DNA of 64,000 nt from AC-37 sp036389835 (lineage in GTDB: Bacteria; Actinomycetota; Thermoleophilia; Solirubrobacterales; Thermoleophilaceae): contig DASVWC010000069.1 in assembly GCA_036389835.1 (NCBI GenBank), forward strand, positions 1-64,000. Reading direction: 5' to 3'. A model generated the notes under the pieces. The model searched no databases, was not told the origin of the DNA, and worked only from the letters and a program-made list of their open reading frames with translations. Each line of letters begins with the position of its first letter. Position 1 is the first letter of the stretch. Made by a program: the position numbers and the translations under genes. Shown piece after piece: positions 36,740-45,433 of this stretch.

Positions 36740-37708
36740 TTATGCGGCCCGATACCAGTTTGGCAGCGATCCGAGCGTCAGCAGGACCGCCTTGTCGCTG
36801 TCCCGGCAGATGTCAAGCCGGCCGTCGGCCCAGATCCTGATCTGGAGCGTGCCCTCGGATCTGGTCGAGTAGACGCTGCCGCCGGTCGCGTTGCGGTAGC
36901 GGTCGGTCGCATCATGCTCGCGCGGGAGCTTGTCGCTGGAAACGACCACGGCCGATGGACCGATCAGCTGCATCACGCCGTTCTCCGGGTAGCCGCTCTT
37001 GCGGCCATGGTGGGAGGCGACCAACACGTCGGCGCTGATGTCGTTGCAGGCCGCAGCCATGGCGTCCCAACCCGGCTGCTCGACGTCGCCAGGGATCATC
37101 ACTGTTCGGCCCGCGTGGCGGACCCTCAGGACGAAGCTCATGTTGTTCCAATCCTGCCTGGCGTCCCAGTACGCAACCTCCGTATGGGATGGCGAGAGGA
37201 TGTCGATCCCGTCCTGGTGCCAGTAGTCGAGCGAGTCGCCGCGCTCGGGCTGCAGCACCTTCGGCCAAATGAGGTCCTTGTAAGGCCGATCACGGCGCAT
37301 GAGCTCGTAGAGGGCCCAGTCGAGATAGGCCTCGACGGTCTGGAACTCATCAGCGTCCTCGTGGAAGCGGTTGTGAGGCAGGTCCCAGAAGTTCACGATC
37401 CCGATGTCGTCGCGTTGGAGCAGGCAGCGAAGACCGGCCATGTGATCCGAGTCCGGGTGCGAGAGCAGGAACCGGAAGATGGAGTCGCCGAAGCGCTCGC
37501 GATACCACTCGACAGGGTTAACCAGCTCTGCCTCAAGGGCTGACAGCCTCGAGCTGAGGCCCTCGGCGAGCAGGGCCTGCCGCTCGAACGCGCGGAGCTC
37601 GCGGCCGTTGTTGATGTCGATCATCGAGCGCCGTCCGCTCGGGTGGTCGATGACGACGCATGAGCCGGCGCCGACGTTGAGAATGTAGATGTCCGTTGGG
37701 TTGTGCAT
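36740..37708 (-). CDS. ComEC/Rec2-like metallo-beta-lactamase-fold hydrolase
   Basis: 322 aa. MBL signature SHPDSDHMAG (about 84-93, the HxDxDH-like metal site), later VMIPGDVEQ and the metal-binding SHHGRKSGYP. The N-terminus DIYILNVGAGSCVVI matches ComEC-type MBL domains, which degrade or bind nucleic acid or nucleotides. Unlike ComEC it has no membrane part of its own, but a 3-helix membrane protein follows in the same operon. ATG 37708 is the first start. Confidence 0.82.
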   Translation of the reverse strand: MHNPTDIYILNVGAGSCVVIDHPSGRRSMIDINNGRELRAFERQALLAEGLSSRLSALEAELVNPVEWYRERFGDSIFRFLLSHPDSDHMAGLRCLLQRDDIGIVNFWDLPHNRFHEDADEFQTVEAYLDWALYELMRRDRPYKDLIWPKVLQPERGDSLDYWHQDGIDILSPSHTEVAYWDARQDWNNMSFVLRVRHAGRTVMIPGDVEQPGWDAMAAACNDISADVLVASHHGRKSGYPENGVMQLIGPSAVVVSSDKLPREHDATDRYRNATGGSVYSTRSEGTLQIRIWADGRLDICRDSDKAVLLTLGSLPNWYRAA

Positions 37709-37840
37709 GATGTCCTAGCGCCTGATTGCTCTGCGTGGCACGCTCGGGGCCGACGCCATCCTCGGAGCGCAACCACCGAAACTAGACGCGAGGTCGGACG
37801 GATTCGGTCCGCCGGAGGCGGGGGGTACCTTCATTGCGCG

Positions 37841-38497
37841 ATGGACCGGCTGATCTCGCTCTTCTCGCTCTACGACTTCCTCGGGTACGTCGTGTCTGGG
37901 GCGGCGATCCTCGTCGGCTCCTATTGGGCCTTCGAAGGTCTCCCCGCCGAGCCAGGTGCCGCAACGACGCTGGCCCTGGTCGTCCTCAGTTACGCGGTCG
38001 GGCACGCCGTCCAGGCGGTGGCGACCGTCTGGGAGGGCTGGTTCTGGCGGCGCTCGGGCATCCCATCGTCAAACCGCATGACGCCTGAGTCGCCCCAGGC
38101 GTACAAGCAGCCACTGCGCGAGCTGATCGACGCGCGAATCGCCGAGATCACCGGTCGCCGAGACCTGGATGCTGCCGACGCCTTCGGCGTGGCTCGCGCG
38201 CAGCTGCGCGCGAGCCAGCTCGATGGACGGGCTGAGCTGATGAACGCGATGTACGGCCTGTGTCGCGGCCTGGCCACGGCGACCGGCCTACTCGTGCCGA
38301 CTTGTATCGCGGCGGCGATCGTCAACGACGAGTGGCAGCGGCTGCTGATCGGTGCGGCTGTGATGCTCGGGTTCGCCGTGCTCTATCTCAAGCGCGCGCA
38401 GCGTTACAGCTATCGCTTTGCCGATCAGGTCTGGCGCGACTTCGCAGCGCGGCACGCCGGCTCCGACGGCGCATCAGGTTCCGAGCACCGGTCATGA
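37841..38497 (+). CDS. Hypothetical multi-span membrane protein
   Basis: 218 aa from ATG 37841. Hydrophobic segments at about 8-27, 35-60, 145-163 and 168-185 surround a soluble loop (about 65-135) with ELIDARIAEITGRRDLD. It is divergent from the MBL operon with 132 bp between starts. The longer frame from 37703 is rejected because its first 46 residues look non-coding. No family recognised. Confidence 0.6.
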   Translation: MDRLISLFSLYDFLGYVVSGAAILVGSYWAFEGLPAEPGAATTLALVVLSYAVGHAVQAVATVWEGWFWRRSGIPSSNRMTPESPQAYKQPLRELIDARIAEITGRRDLDAADAFGVARAQLRASQLDGRAELMNAMYGLCRGLATATGLLVPTCIAAAIVNDEWQRLLIGAAVMLGFAVLYLKRAQRYSYRFADQVWRDFAARHAGSDGASGSEHRS

Positions 38498-38665
38498 GCC
38501 CGTTCGGTAAGCAAGCTGGCTAACGCGCGACGGTCAAGCGAGTTCAGTCACCCGACGGGAGCCCCAAATGGATGGCTCGAGCGTGCCCAGGCAGCAAGCA
38601 AGGCCAAGCCAGTCGGCCCGCGGCCGGCGGCGGTGCTCCGGACGCGCGTGCGAGACTATGGCCGG

Positions 38666-39865
38666 ATGGCGGCTGCGGATCCGCGGGACGAATTCGCTCT
38701 CTCGATTGATCTCGAGTCACGGGAAGCGAGCCAGCTTCCTGAGGTTGAGCTCGCAGACATCGGGATCAAGGAGCGTTCCGATTTGCAGCGGTGGGTTGAA
38801 GACCACACCGAAATGGTGGGTCCCGATTTGCTTCTCGTCACGACAGAGTTCGACCGTTGGGAAATCAAGCAGCAAAAAGTTGCTGATCGCCTTGACGTGC
38901 TCTTCCTCGATTCTGACGGCCACCCTCTGGTCGCCGAGCTGAAGCGCGGAGAGGCGACGGACACGACCGAGCTCCAGGCACTGAAGTACGCGGCTTACTG
39001 TTCCACCCTCACGGCTGACGAGCTGATCGAAGAGTACGCGCGCTATCACAACGTGTCCGCGGAGGATGCTCGCGAGAACGTTGTCGAGCACGCCCCTGCA
39101 CTCGCCGAACGCGAACCCGGCGCCGTTCGGGTCCGGCTCCTCGCGGGCCGTTTTGGGCCCGCAGTCACGAGTGTGGTCTTGTGGCTGAATGAGCTTGGCC
39201 TCGACATCGGTTGCATCGAGATTCGGGTGCGCAAGGTCTCGGAAACGCAGGCGGTACTGGTCTCGCGGAAGATCTTGCCGCCCCCGGAAGCCACAGACTT
39301 CCTCGTTCGCCGTCGGCGGCGCGAGGAGGCCGAGGAGGAAAAGGAGGGACGTGCAAAGCGGCGCAACGCGGTGACGGTGATCAACGAGCGGGGCTCAATT
39401 GAAAAGGGCACTGAACTCTCGCTCAACCTGGCTGCCTTCAACGCAGAGCAGCGCGCGGCGGTGGAGGCCAAGATCGCTGAGGACCCGCGCTACGGAAAGG
39501 TGAAGTGGACGGGTCGCGGGAGTCGTCACTCGTTGGAGTGGCAGCTCGATGGAGGTACCTACTCGCCCTCGGGACTGGTCTGGAGCATGCTCGACGATCT
39601 GGGTTTCGATCCAGGGGGAGTTCGTGGGCCGCTCTACTGGAACCTGCCGGATGGCCGGTCCATCAACGACGAGGCGGAGGCGCTGCTTGCGGCGGAGGGC
39701 CAGCCGGCTGGCGACGGCGAGGCGTTGCCCGAGGAACCGGCGAACTCATCGACCGCGGTGCCGGCAACGGTGCCCGCGGCCTCCGATGGCGCGGACGAGC
39801 CGCCTCAAGAGACCCCGGATCACCCGACTACGGTCGGTGGAACGCCGACCCCTCAGATTCGCTGA
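38666..39865 (+). CDS. PD-(D/E)xK nuclease-like protein (NucS/DUF91-like) with RAMA-like C-terminal region
   Basis: 399 aa. Residues about 70-100 read RLDVLFLDSDGHPLVAELKRG, giving the D-x(n)-ExK nuclease core in the style of NucS. The central part continues the fold; about 225-245 is a charged Arg/Glu linker; about 245-345 has TELSLNL, TYSPSGLVW and YWNLPDGRSIND, resembling RAMA domains found beside restriction and methylase domains. The C-terminal 50 residues are disordered. It may be a stand-alone restriction-like defence nuclease. The preceding 168 bp (38498-38665) hold nothing recognisable. Confidence 0.65.
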   Translation: MAAADPRDEFALSIDLESREASQLPEVELADIGIKERSDLQRWVEDHTEMVGPDLLLVTTEFDRWEIKQQKVADRLDVLFLDSDGHPLVAELKRGEATDTTELQALKYAAYCSTLTADELIEEYARYHNVSAEDARENVVEHAPALAEREPGAVRVRLLAGRFGPAVTSVVLWLNELGLDIGCIEIRVRKVSETQAVLVSRKILPPPEATDFLVRRRRREEAEEEKEGRAKRRNAVTVINERGSIEKGTELSLNLAAFNAEQRAAVEAKIAEDPRYGKVKWTGRGSRHSLEWQLDGGTYSPSGLVWSMLDDLGFDPGGVRGPLYWNLPDGRSINDEAEALLAAEGQPAGDGEALPEEPANSSTAVPATVPAASDGADEPPQETPDHPTTVGGTPTPQIR

Positions 39866-39953
39866 GGCTTAGAACTCGGTCGCATCACGCCTCGACGGCC
39901 GGCGTTCACGCGACTCGGTGTGCGTCGCGGCTGTCGAACGCTGAGGTGGCGCT

Positions 39954-39959
39954 TACTAT
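39954..39959 (+). promoter_or_regulatory. -10 box for the last gene of the element
   Basis: TACTAT ends 8 nt before ATG 39968; no ribosome site is seen. Confidence 0.4.
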
Positions 39960-39967
39960 CGGCACGT

Positions 39968-40393
39968 ATGGCGTCCGCACGGGTCTCAGTCGATGACAAA
40001 ACGACTACGCCGGACCAGCTCGAGTCAGTTGAGCAGGTTCTGCGCTCATTCGGCATTGAGCCTCAAGTCGAAGCCGACTATGTAAGGAAGTCGCTCGGCG
40101 AGCTCCCGTTCATTGTCTACGTGCTCATGCCGATTGTTGGCGGGTTTCTTGCTGCGCTGGGGTCCGACATTTATCAAGCGACCAAGCGTCTTCTCTCCGA
40201 CCTGCAGGCCGCACACGACGGCCGCCGGGGGGAGCTCGTAGTAGATGATCGAGAGGCTGGCACGCGAATTGTGCTCGGGACTGAACTTCCCGACGATGCG
40301 CTCCAGGCGCTTGCCGCCCTGGACTGGGACCAGCTCGAGGGCGGGCATCTTGTCTGGGACGCTCAAGATCAGCGGTGGCGAAGTTCGTCGTGA
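39968..40393 (+). CDS. Hypothetical protein with one membrane helix
   Basis: 141 aa. A polar N-terminus (about 1-45), one hydrophobic helix (about 47-68, FIVYVLMPIVGGFLAALG), then a soluble domain ending DWDQLEGGHLVWDAQDQRW. It is the last gene before attR. The leaderless promoter suggests it is transcribed on its own. No homologue recognised. Confidence 0.55.
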   Translation: MASARVSVDDKTTTPDQLESVEQVLRSFGIEPQVEADYVRKSLGELPFIVYVLMPIVGGFLAALGSDIYQATKRLLSDLQAAHDGRRGELVVDDREAGTRIVLGTELPDDALQALAALDWDQLEGGHLVWDAQDQRWRSSS

Positions 40394-40426
40394 GTTGCCC
40401 CGAACCGCAGCGGATGGGGGCCGCCG

Positions 40427-40450
40427 AAATCTGTCCCGAAATCTGTCCCC
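40427..40450 (+). promoter_or_regulatory. Right candidate integrase arm sites
   Basis: Two overlapping direct copies of aaatctgtccc (40427-40437 and 40439-40449); the first extends to the same 14 bp found at 25224-25237. Their location inside attR mirrors the left end. Confidence 0.45.
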
Positions 40451-40534
40451 AACTCGGCAGATCTAACCCGCGCCCACTGGACCAACCACCCCGAACTAGA
40501 GCCAAAACAGCCGAACCAAGCCCCTTCCTGGCCC

Positions 40535-40578
40535 ACTCATAATCCGTAGGTCGCTGGTTCGAATCCAGCCCGGCCCAT
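40535..40578 (+). repeat. attR: 44-bp direct repeat (3' tRNA fragment)
   Basis: Identical to 25114-25157. It lacks the 5' tRNA half, so it is not a gene. It ends 5 bp before the stop codon of the HATPase gene, showing the chromosomal side resumes here. Confidence 0.93.
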
Positions 40579-40583
40579 CGCCG

Positions 40584-40967
40584 TTACGCGCCCGAATCGA
40601 CGCACTCGAACCAAACGCAGGTCTTTCCGTCGCGGCGCACTCCCCAGCTTGCGGCCAGCTGATCGACGACCATCAGGCCGAGGCCCCCCGGCTCGCTGAG
40701 GTCCGGCTCGTCGCTCACCCAGTTGAAGCCCTCACCAGGATCGCAGACCTCGCCGCTCACGCCCGAAGGCTCGCAGCGCAGCCTGAGCGAGAGCCGGTCC
40801 CGCGAGGTGGCGCCGGTGTGGATGACCGAGTTCGTCACCAGCTCGGAGACGATCAGCTCGACGTTGCGGCGGGTCGCCTCCGCCACGGGCAGGCCCCGGA
40901 CCAGCTCTCGTGCTCGCGCGGGTGCCTTCGGTGTGGCCACGAGCTCGTCGAGTATCTCTCTGGCCAT
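40584..40967 (-). CDS. Anti-sigma/HATPase_c domain regulatory protein
   Basis: 127 aa, a stand-alone GHKL ATPase of the RsbW/SpoIIAB-like type: N box SELVTNSVIHTG (about 40-51), then CDPGEGF (about 75) and GGLGLMVVDQLA (about 92-103). Such proteins bind sigma factors or anti-anti-sigma factors as kinases. It lies 35 bp downstream of a SpoIIE phosphatase gene on the same strand, a classical partner-switching pair. ATG 40967 is the first suitable start. Confidence 0.85.
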   Translation of the reverse strand: MAREILDELVATPKAPARARELVRGLPVAEATRRNVELIVSELVTNSVIHTGATSRDRLSLRLRCEPSGVSGEVCDPGEGFNWVSDEPDLSEPGGLGLMVVDQLAASWGVRRDGKTCVWFECVDSGA

Positions 40968-41002
40968 CGGAGCCCCTGTACCCGGATCCGCGACCGCGAC
41001 GC

Positions 41003-42988
41003 TCAGCTCGGAACGCGCAGAGCGCCCCTTGCCGTCGCCCCGACGCCGGGCGAGCTCGTCCGCTGGACCGCGAGAACAGCGATATCGTCGCGCTGGACGC
41101 CCGCCTGAAAGGCCGCCAGCGCCGCCTTGAGGCGTTCGAGGCGCGCGCCGGGAGTGGAGGCGTCGCCGGCCAGCGCCCGCATCAGCCGCTCCTCTCCGAA
41201 GCGGTCGGAGTCTCCCACCGCGTCGAGCACGCCGTCGGTGTAGAGCACGAGGCAGTCGTCGGGCTGGATCTCGATTCGGTCCTCGAGGTAGTCCGCGTCG
41301 TCGGCGGCACCGAGCACGAGCGAAGTGCGACCGACGGGTCGCGGTTCCCCGTCCTGGACGAGGATCGGTCGAGGGTGGCCCGCGACGGCGATGGTCGCGT
41401 GGCTCCGGCGGTCGCTGTCGTCCAACAGCACGCACGCGGCGGAGAGCAGCGCGAGGCGACCATCCTGGCGAAGCTGGTCGTTGAGGTGCGCGAGCGCCGG
41501 TGCCGCGCTGCCGGTCAGCGTCGCCGCGGCCCGAATGCTGTAGCGCGCAAGCGAGGTGAGGGCGGCTGCAGGAGGACCGTGACCGACGACGTCTCCGATG
41601 ACGAGCATCCAACCCTCAGGCGTGCGGAACACGTCGTAGAAGTCCCCGCCGACCTCGTCCGCCCGGCCGGCGGGGGCGTAGTGCGCAGCGGTCTTCCATC
41701 CGGGGAGGTCCGGGATCGCGGGTGGACGAAGGCTGGCCATCAGCGTGCCCGCCGTCCGGGACCGCTCCTCGTAGAGGCGCGCGTTGTCGATTGCACTGCC
41801 GACGCGCCGCGCGAGCTCGTCCGCCAGCTCGAGGTCGGCCTGCGTGTAACAGCGCGCGGGAGTCGTGCTCGCGAATGCCATCGCCCCGAGGATTCGCCGT
41901 CCTGCCCGCATCGGGACGACCATCAGCGAGGCTACGCCGAGTTCGTGCATCCGCTCGAGGTGCGCATCGGAGTGGGCGTACTCGGCGAGTGTCTCGCCGG
42001 TCACCTCCGGATGGAGCGAGGCGACGCCGGCATCGATCACGCGCTGGATCCCGCGCGGGTTGCGCGCCGCGGCCTGCTCGGAAGTCGAGGGGGGCCGTCC
42101 GTGCGCAGGGCGCGCTCCGGCGCGGGAGTCGGCCGCCGTCCGGATGCGGCCCGTGCGGTCCGGCAGGTCGATCCAGCACCAGTCGGCCAGCTCGGGTACC
42201 GGAAGCCCGATCGCCTCACGCAGCGTGCCCTCGTAGTCGCTCGCGGTCCCGAGGAGCTCGGCGGTCCCGGCCCGCAGGCGGTCGGCGGTCTCGGCGCGCT
42301 TCTCGTCGGTGAGGTCGCGGACGAACCCCACGAATGACGGGCCGCGGCTCCTGAGCCGCGTGATGGTCAGAGCAACGGGGAAGCGGGTGCCGTCGGTCCT
42401 CATCGCCGTGAGGTCGACGCGGCGGCCGATGAGCCGAGACTCACCGGTTTCGCGCACGCGCACGAGGCCCGCGCGGTGGGCGTCCCGCAACTCGGGCGGG
42501 ACCACCAGCTCGGCGAGCTCCCGCCCGAGCGCCGCGCCGGCGCGGTAGCCGAACATCTCCTCCGCGGCCGGGTTGAACAGGGTGACGACGCCGGATGTGT
42601 CCATGCCGATCACGGCGGTGGGCGCAACTCCGATGACCTCTCCGACCGCGGCGACGGACTCGAGTCGGCGGGTGGTGAGCTCGGCGTTGGAGCGGCGCAC
42701 GGATGCGTAGTACGCGAGCGCGCCTCCGACCCCGACGATCGCCGCGCGGGCGAAGTACGCGCCGTCCGCCCCCTCCGCGCTCCACGCCGCACTCGCAAAT
42801 GCGAGTGCGATCGCCCCCATGGCCGCGGCGGCGACTACGCGCGGCCTGGCGACCACCGCGAGGAGAAACGGCGGCACCACGAACGTACCTGCGATCGGCC
42901 CGAGCGCGACATCGGCGCCGACGAGGAGGGCGTCGAGGATCAACGCAAGGCCGAGCCAGCGCAGGTCGCGTACCGCAGTCTCCCTCAC
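41003..42988 (-). CDS. SpoIIE-type PP2C phosphatase with MASE-like, PAS and GAF domains
   Basis: 661 aa. About 1-95 is a membrane region of several short helices; a PAS domain follows (about 108-230, VAPTAVIGMDTSGVVTLFN), then a GAF domain (about 245-400) and the SpoIIE phosphatase domain (about 420-640) with GGDFYDVF, GDVVGHGPPAA and LYTDGVLDAVGD. It should dephosphorylate an anti-sigma antagonist in response to a sensed signal, working with the HATPase encoded next to it. GTG 42988 is the start; the 260 bp upstream (42989-43249) hold no recognised feature. Confidence 0.9.
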   Translation of the reverse strand: MRETAVRDLRWLGLALILDALLVGADVALGPIAGTFVVPPFLLAVVARPRVVAAAAMGAIALAFASAAWSAEGADGAYFARAAIVGVGGALAYYASVRRSNAELTTRRLESVAAVGEVIGVAPTAVIGMDTSGVVTLFNPAAEEMFGYRAGAALGRELAELVVPPELRDAHRAGLVRVRETGESRLIGRRVDLTAMRTDGTRFPVALTITRLRSRGPSFVGFVRDLTDEKRAETADRLRAGTAELLGTASDYEGTLREAIGLPVPELADWCWIDLPDRTGRIRTAADSRAGARPAHGRPPSTSEQAAARNPRGIQRVIDAGVASLHPEVTGETLAEYAHSDAHLERMHELGVASLMVVPMRAGRRILGAMAFASTTPARCYTQADLELADELARRVGSAIDNARLYEERSRTAGTLMASLRPPAIPDLPGWKTAAHYAPAGRADEVGGDFYDVFRTPEGWMLVIGDVVGHGPPAAALTSLARYSIRAAATLTGSAAPALAHLNDQLRQDGRLALLSAACVLLDDSDRRSHATIAVAGHPRPILVQDGEPRPVGRTSLVLGAADDADYLEDRIEIQPDDCLVLYTDGVLDAVGDSDRFGEERLMRALAGDASTPGARLERLKAALAAFQAGVQRDDIAVLAVQRTSSPGVGATARGALRVPS

Positions 42989-43249
42989 GCGTGGGACTTA
43001 CCCGAACCAAAGAGCGGGTACCCAGTTGGGTTAGCCACATCAGATCGCGAGTGCAGCCGCGGCTACGGAGGCCGGCGCGGGCCGGCTCGGGAGATGATCG
43101 TCGCGCGTGCATCGGTCCTCGCACGAGCCTCCTCGCAAAGGCTCCGCGCGCGGCGCCCATTCGCCTGCCCCAACGGGCACCGCCGCCCGCCCGGCGGCCC
43201 GCCCGTTCAGACGTTGCGAGTACGCGACGGTCGCATTAGCGTGCCCGGC

Positions 43250-43774
43250 GTGTCCGAGTCCGAGCAGCCGCCCGAAGGGTCGTTCGAGGAGCCGGCGGCC
43301 GAGGAGCCCTCCGCCTCCGAGGAGCCGGCGACCGAGGAGCCGCCGTCCGAGGACCCCTCCGCCGAGGAGCCCTCTGGCGGCGAGCCGACCGACGCCGCCG
43401 GCGAGGCGGCGCTCGCGTCGAACGTCGACATGTCGGAGGCCGCCGCGCTGGCTCAGCAGATCGCCGCCGCGCACGGCGTCGGCGCGGGCGCGGGCGCCGA
43501 GACGCTCGACGTATCGGCGTCGGATCCGGCCGAGATGTCCGGCGCCGAGGTCCGCGCGCGCTGCACCCCGAAGGGATGCGACCTCTACCACACCATCGAC
43601 GGCGAGGTCTACGCGCTCACCAACTGCGGCGACGGCACCTGCCCGACCTGCCCGCCCGGGCTCGGGAACCTCGTCGTGCGGGCCTGGTGTGCGTACACGG
43701 GCGTCAGCAGCGGCAACGCCGCGATCATGCTGATCCTGCTCTTCGGGGCCAAGCTCGGCCCGTTCCGCGTCTGA
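43250..43774 (+). CDS. Hypothetical protein, acidic N-terminus and Cys-rich C-terminus
   Basis: 174 aa. Residues about 1-55 are a Glu/Pro/Ser-rich repeat (EEPxxEEP) and should be disordered. The C-terminal half has four to six Cys in a zinc-like pattern (CTPKGC, CGDGTCPTC) and a weakly hydrophobic end (AIMLILLFGAKLG). No family recognised. A GTG at 43241 is also in frame and would add three residues. Confidence 0.55.
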   Translation: MSESEQPPEGSFEEPAAEEPSASEEPATEEPPSEDPSAEEPSGGEPTDAAGEAALASNVDMSEAAALAQQIAAAHGVGAGAGAETLDVSASDPAEMSGAEVRARCTPKGCDLYHTIDGEVYALTNCGDGTCPTCPPGLGNLVVRAWCAYTGVSSGNAAIMLILLFGAKLGPFRV

Positions 43775-44522
43775 GGCCCGGCAGCCCAATCCGGGGGACC
43801 TGACCAGCGCTGGCAGGATTCGCGGTGGCGGCGGCTGCGCGCCGCTCTGCGCCGGCCTACTTCTTCCTCGGCCGCCTCACGGTCTCGCAGCCCTTGACGG
43901 AGTCGCTGCGGTCCACGGTCGCCGCGTCCTTCGACCCCTTGCCGCAGTTCACCGTCTCCTTCACCCCGTTGCGCGCGTCGATCGCGTCGTTGCCGGAGCC
44001 GCCCGAGTACTTGTTCTTGCCCTTGCCGCCGGAGAGCTTGTCGTTGCCGCGGCCGCCGTCGAGCGAGTCCTTGTCGTCGCCGCCCTTCAGGCTGTCGTTG
44101 CCGTCGCCGCCGGAGACCTTGTCGTTGCCCCTGCCGCCGGAGAGCTTGTCGTTGCCGCCGGCTCCGAAGATCGTGTCGTCGCCGTCGCCGCCGTCGATCT
44201 TGTCCCCGCCCTCGGTCGCGAGCTGGGCGCCCGCCAGCAGCTTCGTCGTGTCGTTGCAGGTGTCGCCGAACAGCGTGTCGTTCCCGCCCAGGCCGTTGAT
44301 CGTGTCGCTGCCGAGCAGCCCGCAGATGGTCTCGGCGGCGTTCGTGCCGGTGAGGACGTCGTCCCCGTCCGTGGCGGGGACCGGACAGCCGCCGTTGCTC
44401 GCGGGCCCGGACGCGGCCGGGCAGCCGTCGCTCACGTCCGGGACGCCGTCGCCGTCCGCGTCCGCGGTCGCCGACGACTTGGTCGGATCGGTCGGGAAGT
44501 CGTCGCTCGCGTCCGGAACCCC

Positions 44523-44690
44523 GTCGTTGTCGTCGTCGGAGTCGCACGGGTTGCCCTGGCCGTCGCCGTCGCTGTCGGTCTGGTCCGCGGCCGAGTTGCC
44601 CCGGCAGTTGTCCGACCCGTTCGGCACGCCGTCGTTGTCGTCGTCGGAGTCGCAGGCGTCGCCCTGGCCGTCGCCGTCGCCGTTCTCCTG
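44523..44690. repeat. Internal DNA repeats coding thrombospondin type-3 units
   Basis: Two copies of a block of about 46-50 bp (near 44523-44570 and 44628-44676), each encoding CDSDDDNDGVP, about 105 bp apart and nearly identical. Confidence 0.6.
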
Positions 44691-45032
44691 ACCCGGGTTG
44701 AACGCGGACGGGCAGTTGTCGCCGGCGCTCGTGAGCCCGTCGGCGTCCGGGTCCACGAAGGTCTTGTTCTGAGGCTGCGGCGTGCTGCGGATCGTCCAGT
44801 CACTCGGGCTGTCCGTGTCGCGGAAGCCGAAGCCGAGGCGCTCGGCGGAGCTGCCGCTCGGCGGCGCCGCGAAGGTGCCTCCGTGGGCACCGGAGCCCGG
44901 GAAGTCGGTGGAGTTGCCCCCGTAGGCGACCACGTCGAGGTCGGTGGGGGTGGTGAGGTCGAGCTGCGACTTGGCCGCGGGCAGCCGGTCGGTCCCGGAG
45001 CACGGGGTCGACGACGAGGTGAGGTCCTGGTC

Positions 45033-45040
45033 CTTAGCTG
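45033..45040. repeat. Target-site duplication, left copy
   Basis: cttagctg, repeated exactly at 48961-48968 outside the other transposon end. Eight bp is the usual IS1595-family duplication. Confidence 0.9.
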
Positions 45041-45066
45041 GGCAAGTAGGTATTCGCGACACGTAC
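45041..45066 (+). repeat. Transposon terminal inverted repeat, left
   Basis: Matches the reverse complement of 48935-48960 at 24 of 26 positions, with mismatches at positions 12 and 16. Confidence 0.9.
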
Positions 45067-45129
45067 GCGGAGCAGCGAGGGCATCGGGAAGGGGGCGACG
45101 TTCTACGCGTGCGCCGTCTTCATGGAACT

Positions 45130-45150
45130 CAGATGCCAAATCGGCATCTG
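45130..45150. other. Perfect hairpin near the left transposon end
   Basis: cagatgcc and ggcatctg form an 8-bp stem with a 5-nt loop, followed by tct-tgcgttt. It could be a terminator protecting the transposon from outside transcription, or a transposase site. Apart from this and the tRNA-like element, 45067-45536 shows no gene. Confidence 0.45.
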
Positions 45151-45433
45151 ATCTTGCGTTTAGCAGGAACTTTTCGAGTCTCGCTATCGATCCCGCTAGG
45201 CAGTGGTTCCCGCAAACTGCGGACAACGGCCCTCCGCGCGAGTCCACAACGGCCCTGCCCGCCTGTACAACCTCAGGTATGCGTGATTGCGGCACGCACA
45301 CCGCGCAGGCTGGCAAGGCCGTTCTAGGCCGTGCAGAGACTTCGAGCTTCCCGCGAACGGATGCGCGGGCGGACGATCCGGACCCCGACCACGCGCATGC
45401 TGAAAAGTGGTCGGGGTCCGGGGACCAACCGGC

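Larger units (their letters stand above)
25158..40578. mobile_element. Integrative mobilizable element (about 15.4 kb) in a tRNA gene
   Basis: Bounded by the 44-bp attL/attR repeats, with the integrase next to the tRNA and facing inward. It contains a MobF relaxase but no recognisable VirB4, coupling ATPase or other secretion genes, so mobilizable rather than self-transmissible is inferred. Other genes: XRE repressor, short SSB, XamI-type restriction-modification, MBL-fold protein, several membrane proteins and an ExK nuclease. Its genes use more A/T-ending codons than the flanks. The unoccupied site would join 25157 to 40579. Confidence 0.88.
43857..45040 (-). pseudogene. Secreted LTD/TSP3/RTX calcium-binding protein: C-terminal part, cut off by a transposon
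   Basis: The minus-strand frame reads from the transposon edge through the end of a lamin-tail domain (DVVAYGGNST, FGFRDTDSPSDWT), then thrombospondin type-3 repeats (CDSDDDNDGVPN units), then RTX-type Gly/Asp nonapeptides (GGNDKLSGG), ending 43857. It has no signal peptide because its first 105 codons lie at 48961-49275. Joining 45032 to 48961, keeping one copy of the 8-bp duplication, gives a 496-aa secreted protein in frame. The current start is inside transposon sequence. Confidence 0.88.

Noticed and set aside
40535..40578. A second CAT tRNA gene at the right end of the element
   Set aside because: Only the 3' 43 nt match; no 5' acceptor strand or D arm is present. It is the attR copy.
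44523..44690. CRISPR-like spaced repeats
   Set aside because: The repeats are part of a coding frame for thrombospondin type-3 units, with no spacer uniformity and no cas genes in the window.
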